Part shown: one piece after another, positions 1 through 8,245 of the stretch | Layout: each line of letters starts with the position of its first letter | Numbering within the stretch: position 1 is the stretch's first letter | NCBI GenBank assembly: GCA_019322375.1 | Contig: JAHWIP010000011.1 | Location: forward strand, 1 to 45,757 | DNA length: 45,757 bases | Source: Candidatus Woesearchaeota archaeon | GTDB lineage: Archaea > Nanobdellota > Nanobdellia > Woesearchaeales > SM23-78 | Direction of reading: 5' to 3' | Made by a program: the position numbers and the translations under genes | The notes under the pieces: model-generated | The model's database searches: none | The model's input: only the letters and a program-made list of their open reading frames with translations | Told to the model about the DNA's origin: nothing

Positions 1-539
1 TCTATTATTTTTTCAAAGATTTCTTTCATTGTTTTTGGTGCTAATCCCAGGCTTGGTTCATCTAATAACAATAACTGGGGGTCTTGCATTAAGGCTCTTC
101 CCATTGCCAGCATTTGCTGCTGCCCTCCGCTCAGGCTAAAAGCATGGTCATATTGTTTTTCTTTTAGCACAGGAAACTTTTCAAAAACTTCATTCATTTT
201 CTTTTTTACCAAAACCTTGTCATCTGTTATAAAAGCTCCCATCTCAAGATTCTCTTTTACTGTTAATGAAGAAAACACCTGCCTGCCTTGAGGAACATAG
301 CTCACTCCCAGCCTTACAAGCTCGCTAGTCTTTAGCTTTGTAATGTTTTTATCCCTATAGATTATTTTCCCTGAATAAATCGTTGTTAACCCAAAGATAG
401 ATTTTAACACAGTGCTCTTGCCAGCACCATTAGGACCAATAAGAGCAACTATTTCATCTGGTTTAATCTTTATATTAACATCTTCTAGCACACTGAACTT
501 TCCGTACCCAGCTTTTAAGTCTTTTATTTGCAGTATCAT
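1..539 (-). CDS. livF: LivF-type ABC transporter ATPase (partial, cut by window edge)
   Basis: This is the second ATPase of the branched-chain amino acid (HAAT) ABC importer, and it would hydrolyse ATP on the cytoplasmic face. Translating the minus strand from the ATG at 539 gives Walker A GPNGAGKS at about residues 35-42, a Q-loop (YVPQGRQVF), the ABC signature LSGGQQQ and Walker B LLLLDEPSLGLAP, so the order is that of LivF. The frame is open to base 1, so the H-loop and C-terminus lie outside the window. The start is 3 nt after the stop of the binding-protein gene, making it the last visible gene of the liv operon. The assignment to LivF rather than LivG rests on the short insert-free sequence and gene order. 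Confidence 0.95.
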   Translation of the reverse strand, partial: MILQIKDLKAGYGKFSVLEDVNIKIKPDEIVALIGPNGAGKSTVLKSIFGLTTIYSGKIIYRDKNITKLKTSELVRLGVSYVPQGRQVFSSLTVKENLEMGAFITDDKVLVKKKMNEVFEKFPVLKEKQYDHAFSLSGGQQQMLAMGRALMQDPQLLLLDEPSLGLAPKTMKEIFEKII

Positions 540-542
540 TGC

Positions 543-1679
543 TCAACCTTTATAATCAACAAATTCCCCATTCTCAACTATTTTTATTGCATAAGTCTTG
601 GTAATAACTTCACCAAACTCATCAAACTCTATTCTTCCTGAAATTCCATCATACTTGACCTTGTAAACTTCGTCTTTAATGCTCTCTTTTGTGCCATCAC
701 TGTTAGTAATAGCTATTGCCAGTATGTTCAGGGCATCATGCGCTTCTCCAGTATAAACACCTGGGTCTTCATCATATGCATAGTTATAAGCCTGCTTTAG
801 TGCAAGGTATTTTGGGCTGTCTTCAAGGGTTTTTGGTATTGTAACTAATAATCCTTCTGCAGAGTCACCTGCCACCTCAATTGTTTCAGAGTCAAAAGCT
901 CCTTCAGCAGCAATTATCTGTACATCAACTCCTAGTTCTTTGGCTTGTTTTAGCAATACACCTGCTTCTTTAGGAAAAGCAACAATGTATATTACATCAG
1001 GTTCAAGAGGCTTTATTTTGGTTAACTGGGTTCTAAAATCCTTTGCACTTTTTTCAAAAGCTTCCTGAGCAACCACTTCTCCGCCAAAATCAGTGAATTC
1101 ATCTGCAAAAACCTGTTGAAGTGCAGAGCCATACTCATCATTAGTATACAGAGTAGCAGCTTTTTTATAACCAAGGCGATTAGCCAGTAAAACCCCTTGT
1201 TCTCCTTGAAAAGAATCAGACACCACAACCCTGAAAACATAGTCGCCTGCTTCTTTAATTGCAGGGCTTGTTGCTGATGGCGAGATAATAACAGTATGGG
1301 TCTCTTCTGCTAAGCCTGCCATTGGCAGGGTTTCTGCAGAACACAAGCCGCCAATAACACCCACAACATTATCAACATTAACCAGCTTTTGCATTGCACT
1401 GGTTGCTTCTTTGCCAGCACACATGCCATCCTCTGCTATTAGTTGCACCTGCCTGCCATTGATTCCTCCCTGAGCATTGATTCCATCAACTGCTAGCTCA
1501 ACAGCATTTATAACCGGCAGGCCCATAACAGCCACATCTCCTGTTAAAGGAGCAACTGCACCTATTTTTATTGGTTCTTGTGTTTCTTTTTTTACTTCTG
1601 GCGCAGGCTGGATAGTACACCCGATAAATAGCACTGTTAATAAACAGATTATTAAAATATATTTTTTCATTTTTTTCAC
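543..1679 (-). CDS. livK: Branched-chain amino acid ABC transporter substrate-binding lipoprotein (Peripla_BP_6), copy 1
   Basis: Extracytoplasmic receptor of the HAAT importer. It is 378 residues with a lysine-rich N-terminus, a hydrophobic core and the lipobox FIGC, so it is probably lipid-anchored. The fold signature starts at KIGAVAPLTGDVAVMG, followed by the conserved GGINGR turn. A cysteine pair (EDGMC and GGLCSAET) matches the N-lobe disulfide of LIV-binding proteins. It sits between livG and livF, so it is the copy most directly tied to the permease. The stop is 3 nt before livF, and the ATG follows a GAGGTGA-like ribosome site. Its substrate (amino acid, amide or small peptide) cannot be told from sequence. 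Confidence 0.95.
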   Translation of the reverse strand: MKKMKKYILIICLLTVLFIGCTIQPAPEVKKETQEPIKIGAVAPLTGDVAVMGLPVINAVELAVDGINAQGGINGRQVQLIAEDGMCAGKEATSAMQKLVNVDNVVGVIGGLCSAETLPMAGLAEETHTVIISPSATSPAIKEAGDYVFRVVVSDSFQGEQGVLLANRLGYKKAATLYTNDEYGSALQQVFADEFTDFGGEVVAQEAFEKSAKDFRTQLTKIKPLEPDVIYIVAFPKEAGVLLKQAKELGVDVQIIAAEGAFDSETIEVAGDSAEGLLVTIPKTLEDSPKYLALKQAYNYAYDEDPGVYTGEAHDALNILAIAITNSDGTKESIKDEVYKVKYDGISGRIEFDEFGEVITKTYAIKIVENGEFVDYKG

Positions 1680-1680
1680 C

Positions 1681-2439
1681 TCACTTTCCTAGATAAGCCT
1701 CCAACACTCTTTTATCCTTTCTTACTTTCCCAGGCTTGTCAGCCATTAATCTTTTGCCTGCATCTAAAACAATCACTTCGTCTGACAAGCTCATAACAAA
1801 GTCCATGTCATGCTCTATTAACAAGATTGTCTTGCCTTGTTTTCTAAGCTTTCTGAGCAGTATCTTAAGCCTTTTCCTGATATAAGGATTAACTCCTGCT
1901 GTTGGCTCATCAAGCATTAACAAGTGATAATCAAGCATAAGAGCTCTTGCCAGCTCTAATAATCTTTTTTGCCCATAAGATAATTCAGATGCAAGAGTGT
2001 TTAAAGGCTTGTTCAAGCCTACTAAATCAAGGGTTTGTTTTATCTTTTTTGCATACTCACCGCTTTTTCTTGAATGAAAAAAACTATTAAAAAATCTTTC
2101 TCCAGGGTGATCAGTTGCAACCATTAAGTTTTCTTCAATACTAAGGTTATCAAACAATCTGACATGCTGGAAAGTCCTTGCAAGCCCCATCCTGGCAATA
2201 ACATGAGTAGGCTTGTTAGTGATGTCTTCTCTCATAAAAACTATTTTTCCATTATCAACTTTTAGCAAGCCTGCAATAACATTAAAAGCAGTTGTTTTGC
2301 CAGCACCATTAGGGCCAATCAAGCCTGTTATCAAGCCTTTTTTCACATAAAAAGAGCATTTATCAACAGCTTTTACTCCTCCAAAATGCTTGGACACATT
2401 CTTTAGTTCAAGGATTGTTTTTGGCTCTGATTGATTCAT
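1681..2439 (-). CDS. livG: LivG-type ABC transporter ATPase
   Basis: First ATPase of the HAAT importer, 252 residues from the chosen ATG. It shows Walker A GPNGAGKT near residues 42-49, the signature LSYGQ near 153-157, Walker B LLMLDEPTAGVNP near 173-185 and the switch histidine in LLIEHDMDFV. The long region between Q-loop and signature and the LLIEHDM motif are typical of LivG. A TTG three bases upstream is in frame, but the ATG at 2439 overlaps the livM stop as TGATG and has AGGTGAGAG before it, so I chose it. The stop lies 1 nt before the following lipoprotein gene. Confidence 0.95.
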   Translation of the reverse strand: MNQSEPKTILELKNVSKHFGGVKAVDKCSFYVKKGLITGLIGPNGAGKTTAFNVIAGLLKVDNGKIVFMREDITNKPTHVIARMGLARTFQHVRLFDNLSIEENLMVATDHPGERFFNSFFHSRKSGEYAKKIKQTLDLVGLNKPLNTLASELSYGQKRLLELARALMLDYHLLMLDEPTAGVNPYIRKRLKILLRKLRKQGKTILLIEHDMDFVMSLSDEVIVLDAGKRLMADKPGKVRKDKRVLEAYLGK

Positions 2440-3317
2440 CAACTCTCACCTAATTGTACTCTTCCAAACAAGCCTTTGGGCTTGAAATAAATAATTAATA
2501 ATAAGATAAGAGCGTATAGCATTTGCCTGGCAGGCCCTACTATTGAGCTTGGAAAGCCTAGGAATCTTAAAGGCTCAGGAAGGATTAATAAAATAATTGT
2601 TCCTACAATTGCTCCTTTGCTGCTTCCTAAGCCACCCACAATTATAATGCTGAAAATAAGGATTACTTCTAGCAAGCTGAAAGTGGTTGGGTCAATAAAT
2701 GAGATGTAATGAGCATACAAGCTGCCTGCTACTCCTGCAAAAAAAGCAGAAACTGTTAAGCCAATAGCTTTTGTTTTGTAAACATTCTCACCTAATGTTT
2801 TTGCAGCTGTTTCATCATCACGAACAGCTTCTAATAATCTGCCAAAAGGGCTTTTCTCAATCTTGGTTATTAATAAAACACAGATAAGCATTACTATGAA
2901 AGCAAAGATAAGATAACCAACTTGTGAGCTGATAACTAACCCAAAAAAGCTAGGCCTGGGAATGCCTGGCAAACCTAAAGGTCCTCTTGTTAATGAAACC
3001 CAGTTCTTCATAAAACTCTCAACAATAAAAGCAAAGCCAAGAGTTGCTAAGGCAAGATAGTCTCCTCTTAGTTTAGTGGTTGGTAAAGATAAAATAAAGC
3101 CTGCTATTCCTGCAAAGATTGCTCCTGCTATCAAGCCAATCCAAAAAGGAACACCAGCAAGAACAAGTAAAGCAGAAGTGTAAGCTCCTATTCCAAAAAA
3201 AGCAATATGGCCCATGTTAAGCATGCCTGAAAAACCAACAGCCAGGTCAAGGCTTACAGCCAGCACTATGTAGATGCAGATAAGGATTAATATGTGGATA
3301 AGGTAAGCTTCGATCAT
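2439..3317 (-). CDS. livM: LivM-type ABC transporter permease
   Basis: Membrane permease subunit of the HAAT importer, 292 residues with about eight to ten hydrophobic segments. The N-terminal DLAVGFSGMLNMGHIAFFGIGAY block and the later RDDETAAKTLGEN loop are characteristic of LivM; the loop is the coupling region that contacts the ATPases. It starts inside the livH stop (ATGA overlap) and ends by overlapping the livG start by one base. This tight coupling argues for fixed stoichiometry of the transporter core. Confidence 0.95.
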   Translation of the reverse strand: MIEAYLIHILILICIYIVLAVSLDLAVGFSGMLNMGHIAFFGIGAYTSALLVLAGVPFWIGLIAGAIFAGIAGFILSLPTTKLRGDYLALATLGFAFIVESFMKNWVSLTRGPLGLPGIPRPSFFGLVISSQVGYLIFAFIVMLICVLLITKIEKSPFGRLLEAVRDDETAAKTLGENVYKTKAIGLTVSAFFAGVAGSLYAHYISFIDPTTFSLLEVILIFSIIIVGGLGSSKGAIVGTIILLILPEPLRFLGFPSSIVGPARQMLYALILLLIIYFKPKGLFGRVQLGES

Positions 3318-4198
3318 TTAGTGCTCACCCCTTTTTTTAATCCAAGGATTCCCTGCGGTCTGACTAACAGGAAGATGAATAACAGGAAAAAAGCAATTGC
3401 ATCTTTATAACCAGAAGGAAGATACCAGATGCCAAAGTTTTCTACCAAACCTAAAAGATAAGAGCCCAGGATAGAGCCAGGAACACTGCTAATACCACCA
3501 ATGATTGAACCTGTGAATCCTTTTATTATTAATGTGAAGCCCATGTTAGGCTCAATGTTTTGTTCAAGAGCAATAAGAACAGCTGCTATGCCAGCAATAG
3601 CACTGCCAATGATAAAAGTATAATTATAGATTTTTTCAGGGTTAATACCAACTGTCTGGGCAACTTCTTTGTTATCAGCCACAGCACGCATGGCTTTTCC
3701 TAGTTTTGTTTTTTTCATAAAGAGCCATAAAAGGACAAGCAGGATGATAGACACAATAACAATGATAATCTGGAGTTCAGTGATAATACCTCCAAAAACA
3801 TTAATTCCAGTGCTGATCTGGCCTCTTCTAATAGTCTTGATATCAGCACCAAACAAAGCAATCATTAAAGACTGGAAAAAGATGAATAAAGCAAGGCTGG
3901 CAATAAGTAAAACAGCATTAGTAGCTTTACGATTTCTCAAAGGCTTATAACAAATAAGATTTATAACTAAGCCAAGTAAAGCAGCAAAAATAATAGTTAA
4001 TATAACCCCAAACCAAAAAGGAAGCTTAATAACAGCAACAGTAAAAAACAAGAAAAAAGCACTCACAGTAACAACAGCACCATGAGCAAAATGCATAAAC
4101 TTAGCCACAGAATAGATAAGACTAAAGCCAGAAGCTATTAAAGCATATATAGAGCCTGCAATAATCCCATTAATCAACAACTGGACAACAACACTCAT
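3314..4198 (-). CDS. livH: LivH-type ABC transporter permease
   Basis: Second permease subunit of the HAAT importer, 294 residues and highly hydrophobic. The N-terminal LLINGIIAGSIYALIASGFSLIYSV stretch, the FAHGAV motif and the coupling loop with GKAMRAVADNKEVAQTVGIN are diagnostic of LivH. It is the first gene of the transporter core. The preceding gene ends 38 nt upstream, and an A/T-rich TATA-like sequence lies there (4229-4242), so the core may have its own promoter as well as read-through from upstream genes. A GAGGGTT ribosome site precedes the ATG. Confidence 0.95.
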   Translation of the reverse strand: MSVVVQLLINGIIAGSIYALIASGFSLIYSVAKFMHFAHGAVVTVSAFFLFFTVAVIKLPFWFGVILTIIFAALLGLVINLICYKPLRNRKATNAVLLIASLALFIFFQSLMIALFGADIKTIRRGQISTGINVFGGIITELQIIIVIVSIILLVLLWLFMKKTKLGKAMRAVADNKEVAQTVGINPEKIYNYTFIIGSAIAGIAAVLIALEQNIEPNMGFTLIIKGFTGSIIGGISSVPGSILGSYLLGLVENFGIWYLPSGYKDAIAFFLLFIFLLVRPQGILGLKKGVSTK

Positions 4199-4227
4199 AA
4201 TGAACCCTCTATGAAATCTTTAGTCAA

Positions 4228-4243
4228 AGAATTTATTTAAAGC
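4228..4243 (-). promoter_or_regulatory. Possible internal promoter of the liv core genes
   Basis: On the minus strand a TTTAAATAAA-type TATA-like box lies at about 4229-4242, roughly 35 nt upstream of the livH ATG. It overlaps the 3' end of the upstream gene and falls in the longest gap near the transporter genes. It is a pattern match only. Confidence 0.3.
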
Positions 4244-4800
4244 TTTTGATAGTTAGTGTTTCTCTTAAGTTTCTTCTTAACATAATTAACAGCATCTCTA
4301 CCTAGGTGAAGCTCAATATTGTTTCTCTCGCAATAAATAGGGCCCCACAGAGCAAAAGGAAGAGTGATTAAATCAGCTGCTATTGAAGGAACAATCCTCT
4401 CCATGCCCATAGCATACATAGTGCTGTAAACAGTAACTGCCCAGGCAGAGTAAGGAGCTAACATGGCAACAGGATAAGCAACCCAAGGATTCTTAATCTT
4501 CTTAGAAATCAGTTGAGAACCCCTGATAACCTGTCTTCCAAGAAAAACACTAGCTGCAGTTCTGAAAATAGTTCCTGGAATTAAAACCTCAGGAGGCTCA
4601 TGCCTGTTGTTATAATAAGCCCAGGCACCAAAAAAAGGAGCATAACAAAGAGACCATCCATAAGCCTTAGGATTAAAAACAAACTCCTTGACTTTCTCAG
4701 CAGCCTTCTTAACAGGCTTAGCATAAAAATCATTAAAATTCTCAGTTATTTCAGCAACCACTTCTTCCAAGTTATTGCTGTTGAAAAGTTGGGATGTCAT
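4237..4800 (-). CDS. Unknown protein with two to three hydrophobic segments
   Basis: A 187-residue protein I do not recognise. Residues 1-45 look helical and charged. Hydrophobic stretches follow around YGWSLCYAPFFGAWAYY, PWVAYPVAMLAPYSAWAVTVY and IVPSIAADLITLPFALWGPIY, and the C-terminus is basic. It is probably an inner-membrane protein. The pattern of a tryptophan-led hydrophobic helix, a short loop and then a P-x-I-A helix also occurs in the protein at 7116-7475, so the two may be distant relatives. The ATG follows AAAGGAG. It lies directly upstream of livH in the same run of genes, which suggests but does not prove a link to uptake. Confidence 0.75.
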   Translation of the reverse strand: MTSQLFNSNNLEEVVAEITENFNDFYAKPVKKAAEKVKEFVFNPKAYGWSLCYAPFFGAWAYYNNRHEPPEVLIPGTIFRTAASVFLGRQVIRGSQLISKKIKNPWVAYPVAMLAPYSAWAVTVYSTMYAMGMERIVPSIAADLITLPFALWGPIYCERNNIELHLGRDAVNYVKKKLKRNTNYQKL

Positions 4801-4816
4801 TGTAGGGCTCCTTTAG

Positions 4817-5119
4817 TCACTTCTCATTAATTTTTTCTTCCAAGCTGTACTCTTTGATTATAGGTTTCCCTTCTCTATCTTTCATCAGCAAGTATTTTTT
4901 GCTGTTGTAAGTAAGAATTGTTTCGTATAAACCGTTTCTATCATAATCTGCTGCCTCTATCCTCACATTCGGCGATGGAATGTATCCTGGTTCTGTATTG
5001 GTTATAATTTTTCTTTCATTAAGGTATATCAGCCCGATCATCATGCCAGCGGTCCCAAAAACCAAAGGAAACCCCCATTTTAAAAAAAAGTTCCTAACAT
5101 CATCTGAATCTTTAGTCAT
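4817..5119 (-). CDS. Small membrane-anchored protein with DxDxNG-type loop (family member A)
   Basis: A 100-residue protein: a short N-terminus, one transmembrane helix (about residues 12-32, FPLVFGTAGMMIGLIYL) and a small outer domain. The outer domain contains DYDRNGLYETILTYNSKKY and ends EGKPIIKEYSLEEK. The D-x-D-x-N-G-x-x-E-T loop resembles a calcium-type or FG-GAP loop. Two proteins at 16184-16492 and 16509-16838 have the same layout and motif order, so this is a local three-member family of unknown function. A start 16 codons upstream is possible, but the ATG at 5119 has GGAGG at the right spacing and lies after the upstream stop. Confidence 0.75.
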   Translation of the reverse strand: MTKDSDDVRNFFLKWGFPLVFGTAGMMIGLIYLNERKIITNTEPGYIPSPNVRIEAADYDRNGLYETILTYNSKKYLLMKDREGKPIIKEYSLEEKINEK

Positions 5120-5132
5120 TTTCTTTCCTCCG

Positions 5133-5639
5133 TCACTTCCCCTTCTTTCTTCTAAGTCCTGTTCCAAAGTAAATCATTTCATCACTTGGAAGCCCCGATC
5201 CTAATCTTACATCAACAACCCATTCACAATTGTTTCTTTCTGCTTCTAGCAAGAGTTTTACAAGGGATTTTTCAGCAAAAGAATCATATCTGCTTTGAGC
5301 AACTTCAAAAAACCGATTGGTTTTTGTGAACCTGTCTGGTTTTCTTGAATATAGAAAAATTGTTTCAAAAAAATTATTATAGCGTTCATAAGCTCCAGGT
5401 ACTTTAAGAAGTTTGTTTGCATCGACAGTTTCAAGGCTTTGATGAGTCATCACATGGTTAATCAAATATCTTTTTTCCTCAAGCCATTTTTCAACTTTAT
5501 TCGACCACTCATTCTGTGATACATGATGATGTCTCTCTGTAAGAGAATGATGACATTGGTCAAAGACATCATCCCAATACTTAGCTCTTTCACCCAGATT
5601 AATAGGCAGTTTTAATTCTTCAGGTTTTATTTCTTTCAT
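5133..5639 (-). CDS. Unknown soluble protein
   Basis: A 168-residue protein I do not recognise. It has no signal peptide or membrane helix. It is rich in histidine and aromatic residues near the N-terminus (QCHHSLTERHHHVSQNEW) and looks mostly helical, with a C-terminal basic tail. The histidine cluster could bind metal, but no known motif is visible. The start follows an AGTGAAGGAG junction. It is one of a row of orphan genes between the transporter core and the binding-protein genes. Confidence 0.65.
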   Translation of the reverse strand: MKEIKPEELKLPINLGERAKYWDDVFDQCHHSLTERHHHVSQNEWSNKVEKWLEEKRYLINHVMTHQSLETVDANKLLKVPGAYERYNNFFETIFLYSRKPDRFTKTNRFFEVAQSRYDSFAEKSLVKLLLEAERNNCEWVVDVRLGSGLPSDEMIYFGTGLRRKKGK

Positions 5640-5651
5640 TTTATAGCTCCT

Positions 5652-6155
5652 TCACTTCCCTTTCTTTTTTTCATCAGCTCTTTCATAATACCATTCCATT
5701 ATTTCTCTTTCCATTGGTCCGAACACCACGTCCAAGAGTTTATCTTTGAGAACTATTCCCTTTGCAAGTGCTTTTTTCTTTATTATAGATCGATAACCGC
5801 ATTTACTACTCCAGTTTGACCTCCCACCATAAACCATATACTCGGTGTCGTGTGTTGAAAAACTCCATATCAAATATTTTCTTTTAACAGGAACTTCTTT
5901 TACTTTGATTTTTGGCGGAAAAACCCTGGCAAGCCTTTTTTTCTTCACTGTTTCAATGCGCTTGTCACGTCTTGACAACGCTACTTTTCCCCTCACGTCA
6001 AGGTCAGAATCAAAATACAAACCACCCATCTCACCTAAATAAAAAATAGTATTATCACCATCTTCTACTTTAAGTTCATTTACAAGGGTGTTATCTTTAT
6101 TTAGTATGGATTTTCCTTCAAATTTTAATTCCAACTCACTGATATGTAATTTCAT
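5652..6155 (-). CDS. Unknown soluble basic protein
   Basis: A 167-residue protein without recognisable domains. The N-terminal third looks like beta strands (LHISELELKFEGKS, NTIFYLGEMGGLYF), the middle is strongly basic (SRRDKRIETVKKKRLARVFPP), and the C-terminus is charged. No signal peptide or membrane segment is seen, so it is probably cytoplasmic. Its ATG follows AGTGAAGGAGAAAGAAA, and the same junction repeats on many neighbouring genes. The function is unknown. Confidence 0.65.
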   Translation of the reverse strand: MKLHISELELKFEGKSILNKDNTLVNELKVEDGDNTIFYLGEMGGLYFDSDLDVRGKVALSRRDKRIETVKKKRLARVFPPKIKVKEVPVKRKYLIWSFSTHDTEYMVYGGRSNWSSKCGYRSIIKKKALAKGIVLKDKLLDVVFGPMEREIMEWYYERADEKKKGK

Positions 6156-6181
6156 TTTCTTTCTCCTTCACTCACTTCTCT

Positions 6182-7099
6182 TCAAGCATTTTCCTCTAAT
6201 TGAGTAATATAATCAACAAGAAAATCTGCTAGATGCGTTTTTTTTGGATTTAAAAAATTTGCGTCTTTAACAGAATCTAATCCAAGTATTTTTGCTGCTT
6301 GGTCATACAAGGTTTCATCGTTTATCAGGACATTGCCTTTATGGTCTATGTAGTGGCCTGTGTGTAAACGTTTGTAAAAGTGCTTCCCTTCAGGCATAGA
6401 AACATCTACGAAGCGGGTGTTTGCAGAAGGAATATAAGATCCCATTTTTTCTATAAACGCGAAAACTCCTGTATCACGGCCTATACCAACGCCTCTTATG
6501 TCTGGAGCCTCAACACCATTTTTTCCAACATCAATCTTGTATTGTATTCCTTCAAAGGGCTCTTTAGATTCTATCACTTCTACAGAATAATTTCCTCTCA
6601 TACTCCCATCATTAGATACAACTAGCGTATCTAAATTAAAATCTGGCATTGGATCGAACAACAGGGTTCCTGGATGTTGAAGATTCATTTTTATTCCAGG
6701 GCAAATCTTTCTTCCATACATCTCTTTCTGGTTAAAACGAATAGTCTTTTCAACCTGAAAACCATCGTCTTTCATGCGCGGTTTCTGAATTTTCTCCCCT
6801 AAGCGTGCCATCTTACTCTTAGTAAAATCTCCAAACTTAAACCCTGTAAAAAAAAGATTGTTCTCAGGTGAGCCGCGTTCGTTAAAGATAAACAAATAAG
6901 GGCTATCATCAGAATAATCTCTTTTCAAAAAGGAATCAGGCACAGGGGCTTCCCCAACAAAATAAACTTTATGAAGTTGAGAATGATTCAAAGCATAATA
7001 AATAAACTTATCCAAACTCTCCTGGCCATGCTTAACCTCACTTAATAACTCTGTTGCATAATGCAAATCTCCATTATAAATCACTTTTAAATTATTCAT
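6182..7099 (-). CDS. Unknown protein, paralogue of the 7472-8233 product
   Basis: A 305-residue soluble protein of unknown function. Its N-terminus (LKVIYNGDLHYATELLSEV, then LDKFIYYALNHSQLHKVYFVGEAPVPDSFLKRD) lines up with the neighbouring protein at 7472-8233 (MRVIYSGTIEPVKTLLSDL, then FNKLINCAVKNLSAKRVDFQGDLYVPKRFFKY). Near the C-terminus both also have a glycine-rich turn, a helix and a [VR]-D-[VI]-S strand. The two are thus ancient duplicates separated by one small membrane-protein gene. No catalytic motif is obvious. Translation starts after AGTGAAGGAG. Confidence 0.7.
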   Translation of the reverse strand: MNNLKVIYNGDLHYATELLSEVKHGQESLDKFIYYALNHSQLHKVYFVGEAPVPDSFLKRDYSDDSPYLFIFNERGSPENNLFFTGFKFGDFTKSKMARLGEKIQKPRMKDDGFQVEKTIRFNQKEMYGRKICPGIKMNLQHPGTLLFDPMPDFNLDTLVVSNDGSMRGNYSVEVIESKEPFEGIQYKIDVGKNGVEAPDIRGVGIGRDTGVFAFIEKMGSYIPSANTRFVDVSMPEGKHFYKRLHTGHYIDHKGNVLINDETLYDQAAKILGLDSVKDANFLNPKKTHLADFLVDYITQLEENA

Positions 7100-7115
7100 T
7101 TTCTCTCTCCTTCAC

Positions 7116-7475
7116 TCACTCTATTATTGAATCCAGATTCTTACTTCTTGTTCCTATCTTCTTTTTCCTTGCTTTTTCATAAAAAGAACTGGCGGTATTA
7201 GTTGCGATTAATGGTATAAAAGCTTTCCAGCCATAACTCTCTATTGCGTGCCTGTAGAGATAAATTTGCCCAATGTATCCTGCATAAGCAGTCATAAATC
7301 CTACCCAACCACCTATCTGTTCATGTTTTTCTAATTTGGTATTACTCACCTTAGCTTGCATACAACCCCTAATAAACGACGGAAAGATATATAGCATTTC
7401 AAGTAGGCTTGATGACACTGCCCAAAAAGATCTCAAACCCTCTTTAAAATTTTCATTCTTGATTATCTCAGTCAT
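7116..7475 (-). CDS. Unknown small membrane protein
   Basis: A 119-residue protein with about two to three hydrophobic helices (LRSFWAVSSSLLEMLYIFPSFI, IGGWVGFMTAYAGYIGQIYLY, WKAFIPLIATNTASSFY) and a basic C-terminus. I do not recognise the family. The second and third helices resemble the protein at 4237-4800 in spacing and aromatic and proline positions. The ATG overlaps the stop of the upstream gene as ATGA, which indicates translational coupling with one of the two paralogous unknowns. Confidence 0.65.
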   Translation of the reverse strand: MTEIIKNENFKEGLRSFWAVSSSLLEMLYIFPSFIRGCMQAKVSNTKLEKHEQIGGWVGFMTAYAGYIGQIYLYRHAIESYGWKAFIPLIATNTASSFYEKARKKKIGTRSKNLDSIIE

Positions 7476-8233
7476 TTTGCTACTCCTTCACTCACGATTG
7501 TCTCCCATCCAAATCTATTTTCCATGGTCATTTTTTCAGGATTAGAAATGTCTCGGAATAACACTTTTTTTGACGGGAGTATTTCAGCAAGTTTATTTGC
7601 AAAAGCATATCCTTCGCTTTCCTTGCCCAAAGCTTCTATTTTTATATTATAATCTTGATCCTTATCACATTGTACAAGGATGTCAGAAATATCATAATTA
7701 TTATATACCCATTTTTTATGAAAGTCAAACATGCCATTTTGTGATAAACTAAATTCATAAAGCTTAAAAGAAGAAAGGGGTTTGTATTCAACATTTTTGC
7801 TTGGCATAATTAGGTTTCTTACATTGTGAACTTGATCATCTTTAAAAGGTATGTTAACAAGGCTTACTTTGGTAGAAAGCAACAAATTATCTTCGTTATG
7901 ATAATTAACAGCTAAAGAAGCAGCTTCATTAACCTTTTCAATAGTGTCATCTTCCCCTTTAAACTTATCAAAATAAATAACTGTATAATCGCCATACGTA
8001 TTTAATTTCAAAATCGGCAGATAGAAATCAAAATCCTCTTGTGTAGGCTTGTATTTAAAGAATCTTTTAGGAACATATAAATCCCCCTGAAAATCAACGC
8101 GTTTAGCACTAAGATTCTTTACAGCGCAGTTAATTAATTTATTAAAATCCTTTTTATCTGTTCTTAAATCTGAGAGAAGAGTTTTAACAGGCTCAATTGT
8201 TCCACTATAAATAACTCTCATAATATCAGTCAT
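7472..8233 (-). CDS. Unknown protein, paralogue of the 6182-7099 product
   Basis: A 253-residue soluble protein, related to its neighbour at 6182-7099 as described there and about 50 residues shorter in the middle. It is predicted alpha/beta with alternating hydrophobic strands and no signal peptide. Its last codons read through the repeated AGTGAAGGAG junction as VSEGVAK, so the ribosome site of the next gene is encoded in its own C-terminus. The ATG lies after AGGAGCAAGAAA, just downstream of the fused binding-protein gene. The function is unknown. Confidence 0.7.
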   Translation of the reverse strand: MTDIMRVIYSGTIEPVKTLLSDLRTDKKDFNKLINCAVKNLSAKRVDFQGDLYVPKRFFKYKPTQEDFDFYLPILKLNTYGDYTVIYFDKFKGEDDTIEKVNEAASLAVNYHNEDNLLLSTKVSLVNIPFKDDQVHNVRNLIMPSKNVEYKPLSSFKLYEFSLSQNGMFDFHKKWVYNNYDISDILVQCDKDQDYNIKIEALGKESEGYAFANKLAEILPSKKVLFRDISNPEKMTMENRFGWETIVSEGVAK

Positions 8234-8245
8234 TTTCTTGCTCCT

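Noticed and set aside
1..539. livF as a pseudogene
   Set aside because: The frame is open to the first base with all motifs intact; it is only cut by the window edge.
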